64,000 nucleotides of DNA, taken from Colletes latitarsis. Taxonomy: Eukaryota > Arthropoda > Insecta > Hymenoptera > Colletidae. Shown here piece after piece: positions 10,963-20,326 of the stretch. Under the pieces are notes generated by a model. That model was not told where the DNA came from and did not search any database. It was given only the letters and a program-made list of their open reading frames with translations. The position numbers and the translations under genes are program-made. Position 1 is the stretch's first letter. Each line of letters opens with the position of its first letter. The DNA lies in contig NW_027488366.1 in assembly GCF_051014445.1 (NCBI RefSeq), positions 29,344,001 to 29,408,000 of the forward strand, written 5' to 3'.

Positions 10963-12780
10963 CCGCCCCGCCTCCTCCTCCAGGCCAACCTCAACCACTG
11001 CCGCGCGGCACAGGACTTGATGTCCCAAGTCCTCGCGGAGTGGGGGGTTGGCCTGGCGGTCGCCGCCGAGCCGTACCGCGTCCCTGATCACCCTCATTGG
11101 GTGGGCGACGCGGACGGCTTGGTGGCGACGGTATGGGGAGGGGGCGACGGGTCCCCACCGTTCTCCTTGTTGGAGCGCGGTCGGGGATTCGTCGCCGTGG
11201 ACTGGGGGGGAGTCGCTGTGGTGGGGTGCTACATTTCGCCCCGTAGCGGTCACGCTGCGTTCGAGCTGTACTTGGCCGAGGTCGCGGCATGCGTGCAGCG
11301 CTACGCGGCCCGGCCGGTGCTGGTCCTGGGGGATTTTAATGCCAAGTCGGTGGCTTGGGGATCCCCCAGGACCTCCGTTCGCGGCGGGATCCTGGGCGAT
11401 TGGGCGGCGGGGCTCGACCTCCGGGTATTGAACCGGGGGTCTGAGAACACATGCGTGCGGCGATATGGGGGGTCCATCGTGGATGTTGGATTCGCGACCC
11501 CCAACGCCGTGCGCATGGTGTCGGGTTGGCACGTGGTCGCGGGGGCAGAGACACTCTCCGATCACCGGTACATCCGGATGGAGGTCTCTGCCGCCGCGAG
11601 TGCATCCCGACACGGCCGCCTGCGTGGCACCCCACCACGCCGCTGGGCGCTTCGGCGCCTGGACAAGGACGCCCTGATGGCAGCTGCCCTCGCTGCAACT
11701 TGGCCGCAGGGAGCGGCCGAGTTGCCGAGCATAGAGGAGGAGGTCGCCCGGCTCGGAGCATTGGTCGCGGGTATTTGCGACGCGGCGATGCCTTGGGTCG
11801 GGCGGGCTTCTCCTCGCCGGGCGGTGTACTGGTGGTCGGACGCGATCGCGGAGTTGCGAGTCGCGACTGTCCGCGCCCGACGCCAGTACACCCGCGCGCG
11901 CCGTCGTCAACGTACAGGCGACGGCGTGGCGCGAGCGAGGGCAGCTGATGACCTGTATGGAGCATACCGCGTGGCGCGGGTTGCTCTGCAGGTCGCCATC
12001 AAACGGGCCAAGACCCAGGCATGGAAGGAGCTCCTCCAGACCCTTGATGACGATCCATGGGGGCGCCCATATAAGGTGGTGCTGAATAAGCTCCGCCCGT
12101 GGGCGCCCCCCGTCACCGAGGGTCTTGACCCCCGGCTGCTGGAGGACGTGGTCAATACACTCTTCCCAATTGGGGAGAGGGGACCGCGTCCTCCGGCGGC
12201 GGCGGCTGTCCCAGTGGAGTGGACGGCCGAGCTGGGGGTCACGCAGGAGGAGCTGGCAGCGGCCATCAGACGGCTCGGGGTTCGTAACACGGCCCCGGGT
12301 CCGGATGGTGTGCCCGGCCGGGTTTGGGTCTTGACCCAGGGCGTCCTTGGGGCCGACCTCAGGCGGTTGTTCGACCGCTGCCTGTGGGACGGGCGATTCC
12401 CCCCCAGTTGGAAGGTGGCGAGGATGGTCCTCCTCCGGAAGGAGGGTCGGCCCGCGGAGTCTCCCTCCGCATACCGGCCCATTTGTCTCCTCGACGAGGT
12501 GGGCAAGCTCTTCGAGCGTGTGATTGCTGCCCGCCTCGTCGAGCACCTGTCGCGGGGTGATCCCGGTCTGGCCGACTGCCAGTTCGGTTTCCGGGGGGGC
12601 CGATCGACTATCGACGCGATAGGTCGTGTGAGGGCCCTCTCGGAGGCGGCCGTCTCCCGGGGAGGGGTGGCATTGGCAATATCCTTGGATATTGCCAATG
12701 CCTTTAACACCCTCCCCTGGGAAGAGATAAGGAGGGGACTCGAATATCATCGAGTCCCCCCTTGTCTCAGGGCGTCGGGG
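10960..12780 (+). CDS. ORF2, first part: AP-like endonuclease and N-terminal half of reverse transcriptase
   Basis: The N-terminal portion of the polyprotein that nicks the target and copies the RNA into it. Residues 1 to about 210 form an exonuclease-endonuclease-phosphatase domain: Asn10, Glu37 in AAEPYR, Tyr91, Asp125 and Asn127 in GDFNAKS, Trp133, Asp175, and Ser200-Asp201-His202 match the expected catalytic and metal-binding positions. A basic linker follows. The reverse transcriptase starts near 420 with APGPDGVPG, then SAYRPICLLDEVGKLFE (504-520), FGFRGGRSTID (542-552) and the first catalytic Asp577 in LDIANAF. Translation begins at the ATG overlapping the ORF1 stop. Homology to the family ends near residue 604 (about 12771); this frame stays open to 13059 but the residues after about 12780 are out-of-frame noise. 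The rest of the domain continues in another frame. Confidence 0.9.
11322..11373 (+). other. 13-bp perfect inverted repeat over the endonuclease active site
   Basis: Arms 11322-11334 and 11361-11373 are exact reverse complements. The left arm overlaps the codons of the LGDFN motif. The enclosed 26 nt contain a further short CCAAG-CTTGG pairing. A nearby feature at 11646-11659 is a 5-bp stem capped by a TTCG tetraloop. Confidence 0.88.
12059..12110 (+). other. 11-bp perfect inverted repeat inside ORF2 linker
   Basis: Arms 12059-12069 and 12100-12110 are exact reverse complements, separated by 30 nt. Another 8-bp stem, 11899-11906 with 11919-11926, lies upstream. Confidence 0.75.
12669..12702 (+). 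other. 15-bp perfect hairpin, 4-nt loop, on the reverse transcriptase catalytic motif
   Basis: Arms 12669-12683 and 12688-12702 are exact reverse complements around CTTG. The right arm encodes the catalytic Asp and the following residues of LDIANAF. Outside it GGGGAGGG and CCCTCCCC at about 12659-12666 and 12710-12717 can extend the arm. This is one of the most rigid codon contexts in the protein, so a 15-bp perfect stem here is unexpected. Confidence 0.92.
12729..12763 (+). other. Hairpin abutting the ORF2 frame break
   Basis: A 10-bp perfect stem, 12734-12743 with 12750-12759, closes a 6-nt loop; AAGG 12729-12732 with CCTT 12760-12763 extends it to 14 bp with one bulged A at 12733. Its right arm contains the C6 run 12756-12761 at which one of the two possible frame breaks lies. 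Confidence 0.85.
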
Positions 12781-14267
12781 ATTATCTCCGCGGCAGGTGG
12801 ATCGAGTATCCGGGCCGGGATGGTGATATGCGGAGGGAGGTGTACTGCGGTGTTCCGCAGGGGTCGGTCCTCGGGCCACTCCTGTGGAACATCGCGTACG
12901 ACTCGGTGTTGCGGGCCGGCCTCCCCGACGGCGTCAGCACGGTGTGTTATGCGGATGACACACTGGTGCTGGCCGTCGGGGCGCACTGGGGGAGGGCCAT
13001 GCGTCGCGCGGAGGAGGGGTCGCAACGCGTCGTCGACCGGATCAGGGGGATGGGGATGACGGTGGCGGTCCATAAGACCGAGGTGATTGCGTTTCATTCA
13101 CCTCGGCAGGATCCGCCACCCCCTCTGATTCGGGTGGGTGGGGCTGACATCGAGGTGAAGCCCCAGATCAGGTATCTAGGGCTGATCCTCGATAGCCACT
13201 GGCGTTTCGAGAAGCATTTCCGCTGCCTGGTCCCCCGGTTGGAAAGGATGGTTGCGGCTCTGGGCCGGATCCTGCCCAACCTGGGGGGCCCGGCCGGCCG
13301 AGTTCGTCGCCTCTATGTGGCAATGGTCCAGTCGGTGGCCCTATACGGGGCCCCCGTCTGGGCGGACGACCTGGCTGCCTCCCGGCGCAGCATGACTATG
13401 CTGCGTCGGGTGCAGAGGCGCATGGCGCTCAGGGTCGTCCGCGGGTATCGGACCATGTCACATGGGGCGGCGACGGTTCTAGCGGGGATGCCGCCCATGG
13501 ACTTGCTCGCGCGGTCGCACGCGGTGATGTACCGGCGCCGCGTCGACCGTCGCGCGGGGGTGGGGGCGGTCCCGGGCGGGCAGGAGCCTGCTTGGGGCGA
13601 TTTGAAGCGCCAGGCCCGGCAGTCCGTGTTGCTCGCGTGGCAGGAGCGGCTGGCTCTGCCAACCGCGGGGCATCGGACTGTCGGGGCTGTTCGGCCACTC
13701 CTGAAGGAGTGGCTGGACAGAGGCCATGGCAGCCTCACCTACCGGCTGGCACAGGTGTTTTCCGGGCATGGCAGCTTCGGAAGATACCTGTGCCGGATAG
13801 GGAAGGAGCCGACGGCGCGTTGCTGCCACTGCGACGCTGAGGAGGACACGGCGGATCATACCCTGGAGGTATGCCCCGCGTGGGAGGGGGAGCGCCGTGT
13901 CCTGGTCGGCGTCGTCGGGCGGGATGTCTCGCTGCCGGGCGTGGTGCGCGCCATGCTCGGCAGCGAGGAGAAGTGGAGGGCCGTGGCCTCCTTCTGCGAG
14001 AACGTAATGTTGCAGAAGGAGGCCGCGGGGAGGGAGCGCGAGGTTCAGCGGCGCGCTGACCTAGGCTGGGAGGGGGGTCCTGAGGGGACCGTCCTCCCGC
14101 CAGGCGGCGCCGGGTCGGACCGGTTGGGGGTAGGAGTGCCTTCCCCTACCGGTCCGACGCAAGGGGAGGCACCCTCGGCGGTCTGGTGCGGCCATGAACG
14201 CCCGGCCGCCGAGGGATGGAAACGGGGTCGCGGGTGGTTGCGAGTTGGGGCTCGCAGCCGCCACTAA
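12762..14267 (+). CDS. ORF2, second part: C-terminal half of reverse transcriptase and zinc knuckle
   Basis: This is the continuation of ORF2 one base back in frame. It has no start codon of its own; the first in-frame TTG at 12762 is only where the frame picks up after the break. It carries the reverse transcriptase motif VPQGSVLGPLLWN, the catalytic YADD at 12948-12959, the thumb-like KTEVIAFH region, then a long C-terminal domain with CX2CX8HX4C at 13821-13874 and a basic, low-complexity tail ending at TAA 14265-14267. The knuckle is a usual feature of R1-clade ORF2. No RNase H motif was recognised. Joined to the first part the protein would be about 1,100 residues, normal for the clade. 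The break makes this copy non-autonomous unless it is a sequence error or is bypassed during translation. Confidence 0.88.
   Translation: MSQGVGDYLRGRWIEYPGRDGDMRREVYCGVPQGSVLGPLLWNIAYDSVLRAGLPDGVSTVCYADDTLVLAVGAHWGRAMRRAEEGSQRVVDRIRGMGMTVAVHKTEVIAFHSPRQDPPPPLIRVGGADIEVKPQIRYLGLILDSHWRFEKHFRCLVPRLERMVAALGRILPNLGGPAGRVRRLYVAMVQSVALYGAPVWADDLAASRRSMTMLRRVQRRMALRVVRGYRTMSHGAATVLAGMPPMDLLARSHAVMYRRRVDRRAGVGAVPGGQEPAWGDLKRQARQSVLLAWQERLALPTAGHRTVGAVRPLLKEWLDRGHGSLTYRLAQVFSGHGSFGRYLCRIGKEPTARCCHCDAEEDTADHTLEVCPAWEGERRVLVGVVGRDVSLPGVVRAMLGSEEKWRAVASFCENVMLQKEAAGREREVQRRADLGWEGGPEGTVLPPGGAGSDRLGVGVPSPTGPTQGEAPSAVWCGHERPAAEGWKRGRGWLRVGARSRH
13078..13106 (+). other. 9-bp perfect hairpin inside ORF2
   Basis: Arms 13078-13086 and 13098-13106 are exact reverse complements with an 11-nt loop, just downstream of the YADD codons. 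Confidence 0.75.
13381..13410 (+). other. 13-bp hairpin with one G-U pair, 4-nt loop, inside ORF2
   Basis: Arms 13381-13393 and 13398-13410 pair at all 13 positions, 12 Watson-Crick plus one G-U (13385 with 13406), around GACT. Confidence 0.9.
13687..13720 (+). other. 15-bp hairpin with two G-U pairs, 4-nt loop, inside ORF2
   Basis: Arms 13687-13701 and 13706-13720 pair at all 15 positions with G-U pairs at 13691 with 13716 and 13693 with 13714; the loop is TGAA. A second arm follows, 13748-13756 with 13786-13794 (9 bp), which encloses a smaller 5-bp stem. Confidence 0.9.
13928..14028 (+). other. Two adjacent long hairpins near the end of ORF2
   Basis: First: 13928-13937 with 13958-13967, 10 bp perfect. 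Second: 13981-13997 with 14012-14028, 17 bp with a single G-U pair and a 14-nt loop, the longest stem in the element. They lie back to back with 13 nt between. Confidence 0.92.
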
Positions 14268-14549
14268 ACGCGGCCCCGGGACGGATAGCGGCGGGATGGA
14301 GTGGCCCCGTCCCGCCGCTATGAGGCAGTGTGTCTACTGGGGGGACCGATTGTCCCCCCGGGGGATGGGCGCGAAAGCGCGGGCACGGGGAGGATACCGG
14401 AAGAATGCTTCGAGCGATTCCCGGTATCCTCCCAAAGCGTGCCGAAGGGTCACCGTGGGGTTTTTAGTGGGTAGGTCCCGCGCCTGTCGTTGTACGGGCG
14501 CGGGGAATCCCACACACCCCTCCCATCTCTCCCCAAGGAGGTGGGAGGG
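14114..14549 (+). other. Nine consecutive hairpins, end of ORF2 through 3' UTR
   Basis: In order: 14114-14124/14148-14158 (11 bp); 14172-14181/14206-14215 (10 bp); 14233-14244/14251-14262 (12 bp with G-U pairs, loop TTGGGG); 14285-14296/14310-14321 (12 bp); 14339-14346/14352-14359 (8 bp); 14369-14372/14377-14380 (4 bp with a GAAA tetraloop); 14388-14400/14421-14433 (13 bp); 14477-14487/14494-14504 (11 bp, 6-nt loop); 14518-14530/14537-14549 (13 bp with G-U pairs, 6-nt loop). Reverse transcriptases of this class can recognise 3' UTR structure during target-primed reverse transcription, so at least the distal arms are candidates for that role. Confidence 0.88.
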
Positions 14550-14574
14550 AGTCTTTCGAAGATTTTCCCCACGA

Positions 14575-14575
<1 letters not shown>
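14268..14575 (+). other. Retrotransposon 3' UTR
   Basis: 308 bp between the ORF2 stop and the A tail. It is GC-rich and dominated by inverted repeats, six of the nine in the hairpin chain. No polyadenylation hexamer AATAAA was seen near its end, which would be expected if the A tail is encoded by reverse transcription of a tailed RNA processed elsewhere, or if end formation differs. Confidence 0.85.

Positions 14576-14606
<31 letters not shown>
14576..14606 (+). other. A31 tail of the retrotransposon
   Basis: Thirty-one uninterrupted A residues follow ACGAC and run straight into satellite sequence GTTATGTC. Long pure A runs erode quickly, so the insertion appears young. The last one or two A may belong to the target, since most monomers read GCAAGTTAGG here. 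Confidence 0.95.
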
Positions 14607-14609
<3 letters not shown>

Positions 14610-14620
14610 ATGTCTAGGTA
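14607..14620. repeat. 3' flank of insertion, likely target-site duplication copy
   Basis: GTTATGTCTAGGTA, starting at monomer position 64 as counted back from the next anchor at 14720. It overlaps in register with the 5' flank 8694-8707 but belongs to a different monomer variant, the GTCTAGGTAAGGCCTGGG type seen also at about 40150 and 42280. Confidence 0.6.
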
Positions 14621-15234
14621 AGGCCTGGGATTTTCACTCATCAGACTCATACATTCGCATTCCTCACATACTTGTTGAACGGATCCTGGGTTTTTTCTGG
14701 TTTGTATCACGTAGTAATGTGGTACCACACTGAAACAGTCCATTAAACCTGGTTTGGATCAATATTTTAGAGGATAACGCATGTTAGGTCTAGGTTAGCC
14801 CTGGGATTTTCACTCATCAGACTCATACTTTCGCATTCTTCTTATACTTGTTGAACTGATCCTGGGTTTTTTCTCGTTTGGATCACGTAGTAATGTGGTA
14901 CCACACTGAAACAGTCGATTAAACCTGGTTTCGATCAATATTTTAGAGGATAACGCAAGTTAAGTCTGGGATTGGTCTGGGATTTGACCTCATCAGACTC
15001 ATACTTTCGCACACTTCACATACTCGTTGAACAGATCCTGGGTTATTTTCTGAATTGGATCACGTAGTAAAGTGGTACCACACTGAAACATTCAATGAAA
15101 CCTGGTCTGGATAAATATTTTAGAGGACAACGCATCTTTGGTCTGGGATAGGTCTAAGATTTGCCCTCATCAGGCTCACAGTTTCGCGTTTTTCATATAC
15201 TTGTTGAACAGATCCTGGGTTTTTTCTGGTTTGG

Positions 15235-17816
15235 ATCACGAAGTAGTGTGGTACCACACTGAAACCGTCCATTAAACCTGGTTTCGCTCAATATTTTAGA
15301 GGATAACACATGTTAGGTCTAGGTTAGGTCTGGGATTTGCTCTCATCAGGCTCATTCTTTCGCATATGTCTCATACTTGATGGCTAGATCCTGAGCTTTT
15401 TCTGGATTGCATCACGTAGTAATGAAGTACAGCACTGAAACAGTCAATTAAACCTGGCTTCCATCAATATTTTAGAGGACAACGCAAGTTAGGTCTGGGA
15501 TAGGTCTGGGATTTGCCCTCATCAGGCTCATACTGTCGCGTTTTTCACATACTTGTTGAACAGATCCTGGGTTTTTTCTGGTTTGGATCCCGTACTAGTG
15601 TGGTACCACACTGAAACAGTCCATTAAACCTGGTTTCGCTCAATATTTTAGAGGATAACGCATGTTAGGTCTAGGTCAGGCCTGGTTTTTTCACTCATCA
15701 GAATCATACTTTCGCATTCTTCACATACTTGTTGAACGGATCCTGGGTTTTTTCTGGTTTGGATCACGTAGTAATGTGGTACCACACAGAAACAGTCGAT
15801 TAAACCAGGTTTCGATCAATATTTTTGAGGATAACGCATGTTAGGTCTAGATTAGGCCTGGGATTTTCACTCATCAGACTCATACTATCGCATTCTTCAC
15901 ATACTTGTTGAACGGATCCTGGGTTTTTTCTGGTTTGGATCCCGTAGTAGTGTGGTACCACACTGAAACAGTCCATTAAACCTGGTTTCGCTCAATATTT
16001 TGGAGGATAACGCAAGTTAGGTCTGGGATAGGTCTAGGATTTGCCCTCATCAGGCTCTTACTATCGCATATTTCTCATACTTCATGGCTAGATCCTGGGC
16101 TATTTCTGGATTGGATCACGTAGTAAAGTGGTACCACACTGAAACATTCAATGAAACCTGGTCTGGATAAATATTTTAGAGGATAACGCATCTTAGGTCT
16201 GGGTTAGGTCTAAGATTTGCCCACATCAGACTCATACTTTCGCACATTTCTCATACTTCATGGCTAGATCCTGGGCTATTTCTGGATTGGATCACGTAGT
16301 AATGTGGTACCACACTGAAACAGTCAATTAAACCTGGTATCGATCAATATTTTAGAGGATAACGCAAGTTAGGTCTGGGATAGGTCTGGGATTTGCCCTC
16401 ATCAGGCTCATACTGTCGCGTTTTTCACATACTTGTTGAACAGATCCTGGGTTTTTTCTGGTTTGCATCACGTAGTAATGTGGGACCACACTGAAACTGT
16501 CAATTAAACCTGGTTTCGATCAATATTTTAGAGGATAACGCAAGTTAGGTCTGGGATAGGTGTGGGATTTGCCCTCATCAGACTCATACTTACGCACACT
16601 TCACATACTCGTTGAACAGATCCTGGGTTATTTTCTGGTTTGGATAACATAGTAATGTGGTACCAAACTGAAACAGTCGATTAAACCAGGTTTCGATCAA
16701 TATTTTTGAGGATAACGCATGTTAGGTCTAGGTTAGGCCTGGGATTTTCACTCATCAGACTCATACTTTCGCATTCTTCACATACTTGTTGAACGGATCC
16801 TGGGTTTTTTCTGGTTTGTATCACGTAGTAATGTGGTACCACACTGAAACAGTCCATTAAACCTGGTTTCGATCAATATTTTAGAGGAAAACGCAAGTTA
16901 AGTCTGGGATTGGTCTGGGATTTGACCTCATCAGACACATACTTTCGCATATTTCTCATACTTCATGGCTAGATCCTGGGCTATTTCTGGATTGGATCAC
17001 GAAGTAGTGTGGTACCACACTGAAACCGTCCATTAAACCTGGTTTCGCTCAATATTTTAGAGGATAACACATGTTAGGTCTAGGTTAGGTCTGGGATTTG
17101 CTCTCATCAGGCTCATTCTTTCGCATATGTCTCATACTTGATGGCTAGATCCTGAGCTTTTTCTGGATTGCATCACGTAGTAATGAAGTACAGCACTGAA
17201 ACAGTCAATTAAACCTGGCTTCCATCAATATTTTAGAGGACAACGCAAGTTAGGTCTGGGATAGGTCTGGGATTTGCCCTCATCAGGCTCATACTGTCGC
17301 GTTTTTCACATACTTGTTGAACAGATCCTGGGTTTTTTCTGGTTTGGATCCCGTACTAGTGTGGTACCACACTGAAACAGTCCATTAAACCTGGTTTCGC
17401 TCAATATTTTAGAGGATAACGCATGTTAGGTCTAGGTCAGGCCTGGTTTTTTCACTCATCAGAATCATACTTTCGCATTCTTCACATACTTGTTGAACGG
17501 ATCCTGGGTTTTATCTGGTTTGGATCACGTAGTAATGTGGTACCACACTGAAACAGTCGATTAAACCAGGTTTCGATCAATATTTTTGAGGATAACGCAT
17601 GTTAGGTCTAGATTAGGCCTGGGATTTTCACTCATCAGACTCATACTATCGCATTCTTCACATACTTGTTGAACGGATCCTGGGTTTTTTCTGGTTTGGA
17701 TCCCGTAGTAGTGTGGTACCACACTGAAACAGTCCATTAAACCTGGTTTCGCTCAATATTTTGGAGGATAACGCAAGTTAGGTCTGGGATAGGTCTAGGA
17801 TTTGCCCTCATCAGGC
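15235..17816. repeat. 10-monomer segmental duplication
   Basis: About 15235-16055 recurs at about 16996-17816, offset 1,761 bp. Shared private variants include CGAAGTAGTGTGG, AATGAAGTACAGCACTG, CTGGCTTCC and the GTCTAGATTAGGCCTGGG variant. A part of it (CGAAGTAGTGTGG) recurs again at about 18230, seven monomers further on. Confidence 0.75.
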
Positions 17817-19620
17817 TCATACTTTCGCATATTTCTCATACTTCATGGCTAGATCCTGGGCTATTTCTGGATTGGATCACGTAGTAATGTGGTACCACAC
17901 TGAAACAGTCAATTAAACCTGGTTTCGATCAATATTTTAGAGGATAACGCATGTTAGGTCTGGGTTAGGTCTAGGATTTGCCCTCATCAGGCTCATACTT
18001 TCGCATATTTCTCATACTTCATGGCTAGATCCTGGGCTATTTCTGGATTGGATCACGTAGTAAGGTGGTACCACACTGAAACATTCAATGAAACCTGGTC
18101 TGGATAAATATTTTGGAGGACAACGCATCTTTGGTCTGGGATAGGTCTAAGATTTGCCCTCATCAGGCTCACAGTTTCGCGTTTTTCATATACTTGTTGA
18201 ACAGATCCTGGGTTTTTTCTGGTTTGGATCACGAAGTAGTGTGGTACCACACTGAAACCGTCCATTAAACCTGGTTTCGCTCAATATTTTAGAGGATAAC
18301 ACATGTTAGGTCTAGGTTAGGTCTGGGATTTGCTCTCATCAGGCTCATTCTTTCGCATATGTCTCATACTTGATGGCTAGATCCTGTGCTTTTTCTGGAT
18401 TGCATCACGTAGTAACGTAGTACCACACTGAAACAGTCAACGAAACCTGGTTTCCATCAATATTTTAGAGGGCAACGCAAGTTAGGTCTAGGTAAGGCCT
18501 GAGATTTTCATTGATCAGACTCATACATTCGCATTCTTCACATACTTGTTGATCGGATCCTGGGTTTTTTCTGGTTTGGATCACGTAGTAATGTGGTACC
18601 ACACTGAAACATTCTATTAAACCTGGTCTTGATAAATATTTTAGAGGATAACGCATGTTAGGTCTGGGTTACGTCTAGGATTTGCCCTCATCAGGCTCAC
18701 GGTTTCGCGTTTTTCACATACTTGTTGAACAGATCCTGGGTTTTTTCTGGTTTGGATCACGTAGTAATGTGGTACCAAACTAAAACAGTCAATTAAACCT
18801 GGTTTCGAACAATACTTTAGAGGATAACGCAAGTTAGGTCTGGGATAGGTCTAGGATTTGCCCTCATCAGGCTCTTACTATCGCATATTTCTCATACTTC
18901 ATGGCTAGATCCTGGGCTATTTCTGGATCGGATCACGTAGTAAAGTGGTACCACACTGAAACATTCAATGAAACCTGGTCTGGATAAATATTTTAGAGGA
19001 TAACGCATCTTAGGTCTGGGTTAGGTCTAAGATTTGCCCTCATCAGGCTCACAGTTTCGCGTTTTTCACATACTTGTTGAACAGATCCCGGGTTTTTTCT
19101 GGTTTGGATCACGTAGTAATGTGGTACCACACTAAAACAGTCAATTAAACCTGGTTTCGATCAATATTTTGGAGGATAACGCAAGTTAGGTCTGGGATAG
19201 GTCTGGGATTTGCTCTCATCAGGCTCATTCTTTCGCATATTTCTCATACTTGATGGCTAGATCCTGAGCTTTTTCTGGATTGCATCACGTAGTAGTGTGG
19301 TACCACACTGAAACAGTCCATTAAACCTGGTTTCGCTCAATATTTTAGAGGATAACGCATGTTAGGTCTAGGTCAGGCCTGGTTTTTTCACTCATCAGTA
19401 TCATACTTTCGCATTCTTCACATACTTGTTGAACAGATCCTGGGTTTTTTCTGGTTTGGATCCCGTAGTAGTGTGGTACCACACTGAAACAGTCCATTAA
19501 ACCTGGTTTCGCTCAATATTTTAGAGGATAACGCATGTTAGGTCTAGGTCAGGCCTGGTTTTTTCACTCATCAGAATCATACTTTCGCATTCTTCACATA
19601 CTTGTTGAACGGATCCTGGG

Positions 19621-20326
19621 TTATTTTCTGGTTTGGATCACATAGTAATGTGGTACCACACTGAAACAGTCGATTAAACCAGGTTTCGATCAATATTTTT
19701 GAGGATAACGCATGTTAGGTCTAGGTTAGGCCTGGGATTTTCACTCATCAGACTCATACTTTCGCATTCTTCACATACTTGTTGAACGGATCCTGGGTTT
19801 TTTCTGGTTTGGATCACATAGTAATGTGGGTCCACACTGAAACAATCAATTAAACCTGGTCTTGATAAATATTTTAGAGGATAACGCATGTTAGGTCTGG
19901 GATAGGTCTGGGATTTGCCCTCATCAGACTCATACTTTCGCACACTTCACATACTCGTTGAACAGATCCTGGGTTATTTTCTGGTTTGGATCACATAGTA
20001 ATGTGGTACCACACTGAAACAGTCGATTAAACCAGGTTTCGATCAATATTTTTGAGGATAACGCATGTTAGGTCTAGGTTAGGCCTGGGATTTTCACTCA
20101 TCAGACTCATACTTTCGCATTCTTCACATACTTGTTGAACGGATCCTGGGTTTTTTCTGGTTTGGATCACATAGTAATGTGGGTCCACACTGAAACAATC
20201 AATTAAACCTGGTCTTGATAAATATTTTAGAGGATAACGCATGTTAGGTCTGGGATAGGTCTGGGATTTGCCCTCATCAGACTCATACTTTCGCACACTT
20301 CACATACTCGTTGAACAGATCCTGGG
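19621..20326. repeat. Tandem dimer duplication, 353 bp unit
   Basis: Two copies of a two-monomer unit, 19621-19973 and 19974-20326, appear identical by eye. Each pairs a CATTCTTCACATACTTG monomer with a GCACACTTCACATACTCG monomer. A third copy starts but diverges after about 50 bp. Confidence 0.85.

Larger units (their letters stand above)
8708..14606 (+). mobile_element. R1-clade non-LTR retrotransposon inserted in satellite
   Basis: A 5.9-kb element with 5' UTR, gag-like ORF1, endonuclease and reverse transcriptase ORF2, 3' UTR and an A31 tail. Its composition is visibly GC-rich, unlike the satellite. The order of domains, three zinc knuckles in ORF1, an AP-endonuclease-like domain at the start of ORF2, no RNase H seen after the reverse transcriptase, and a C-terminal CX2CX8HX4C knuckle all fit the R1 clade. 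The insertion point lies inside the TTAGG-like doublet of the satellite, which recalls the telomere-directed TRAS and SART lineages of the same clade. The one clear defect is a reading-frame shift in ORF2. It is the only copy in the window. Family assignment below clade level is not possible without an alignment. Confidence 0.93.

Noticed and set aside
9055..12879. Long antisense frames (499 residues at 9055-10554 and 640 residues at 10957-12879)
   Set aside because: They mirror ORF1 and ORF2. GC-rich codon use removes stops from the opposite strand; the translations are low-complexity Pro/Arg/Ser and match no domain.
12781..13059. Residues of the first ORF2 frame after about 12780 as genuine protein
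   Set aside because: They lose all similarity to reverse transcriptase and become Arg/Ser/Cys-rich, while the other frame carries the expected motifs.
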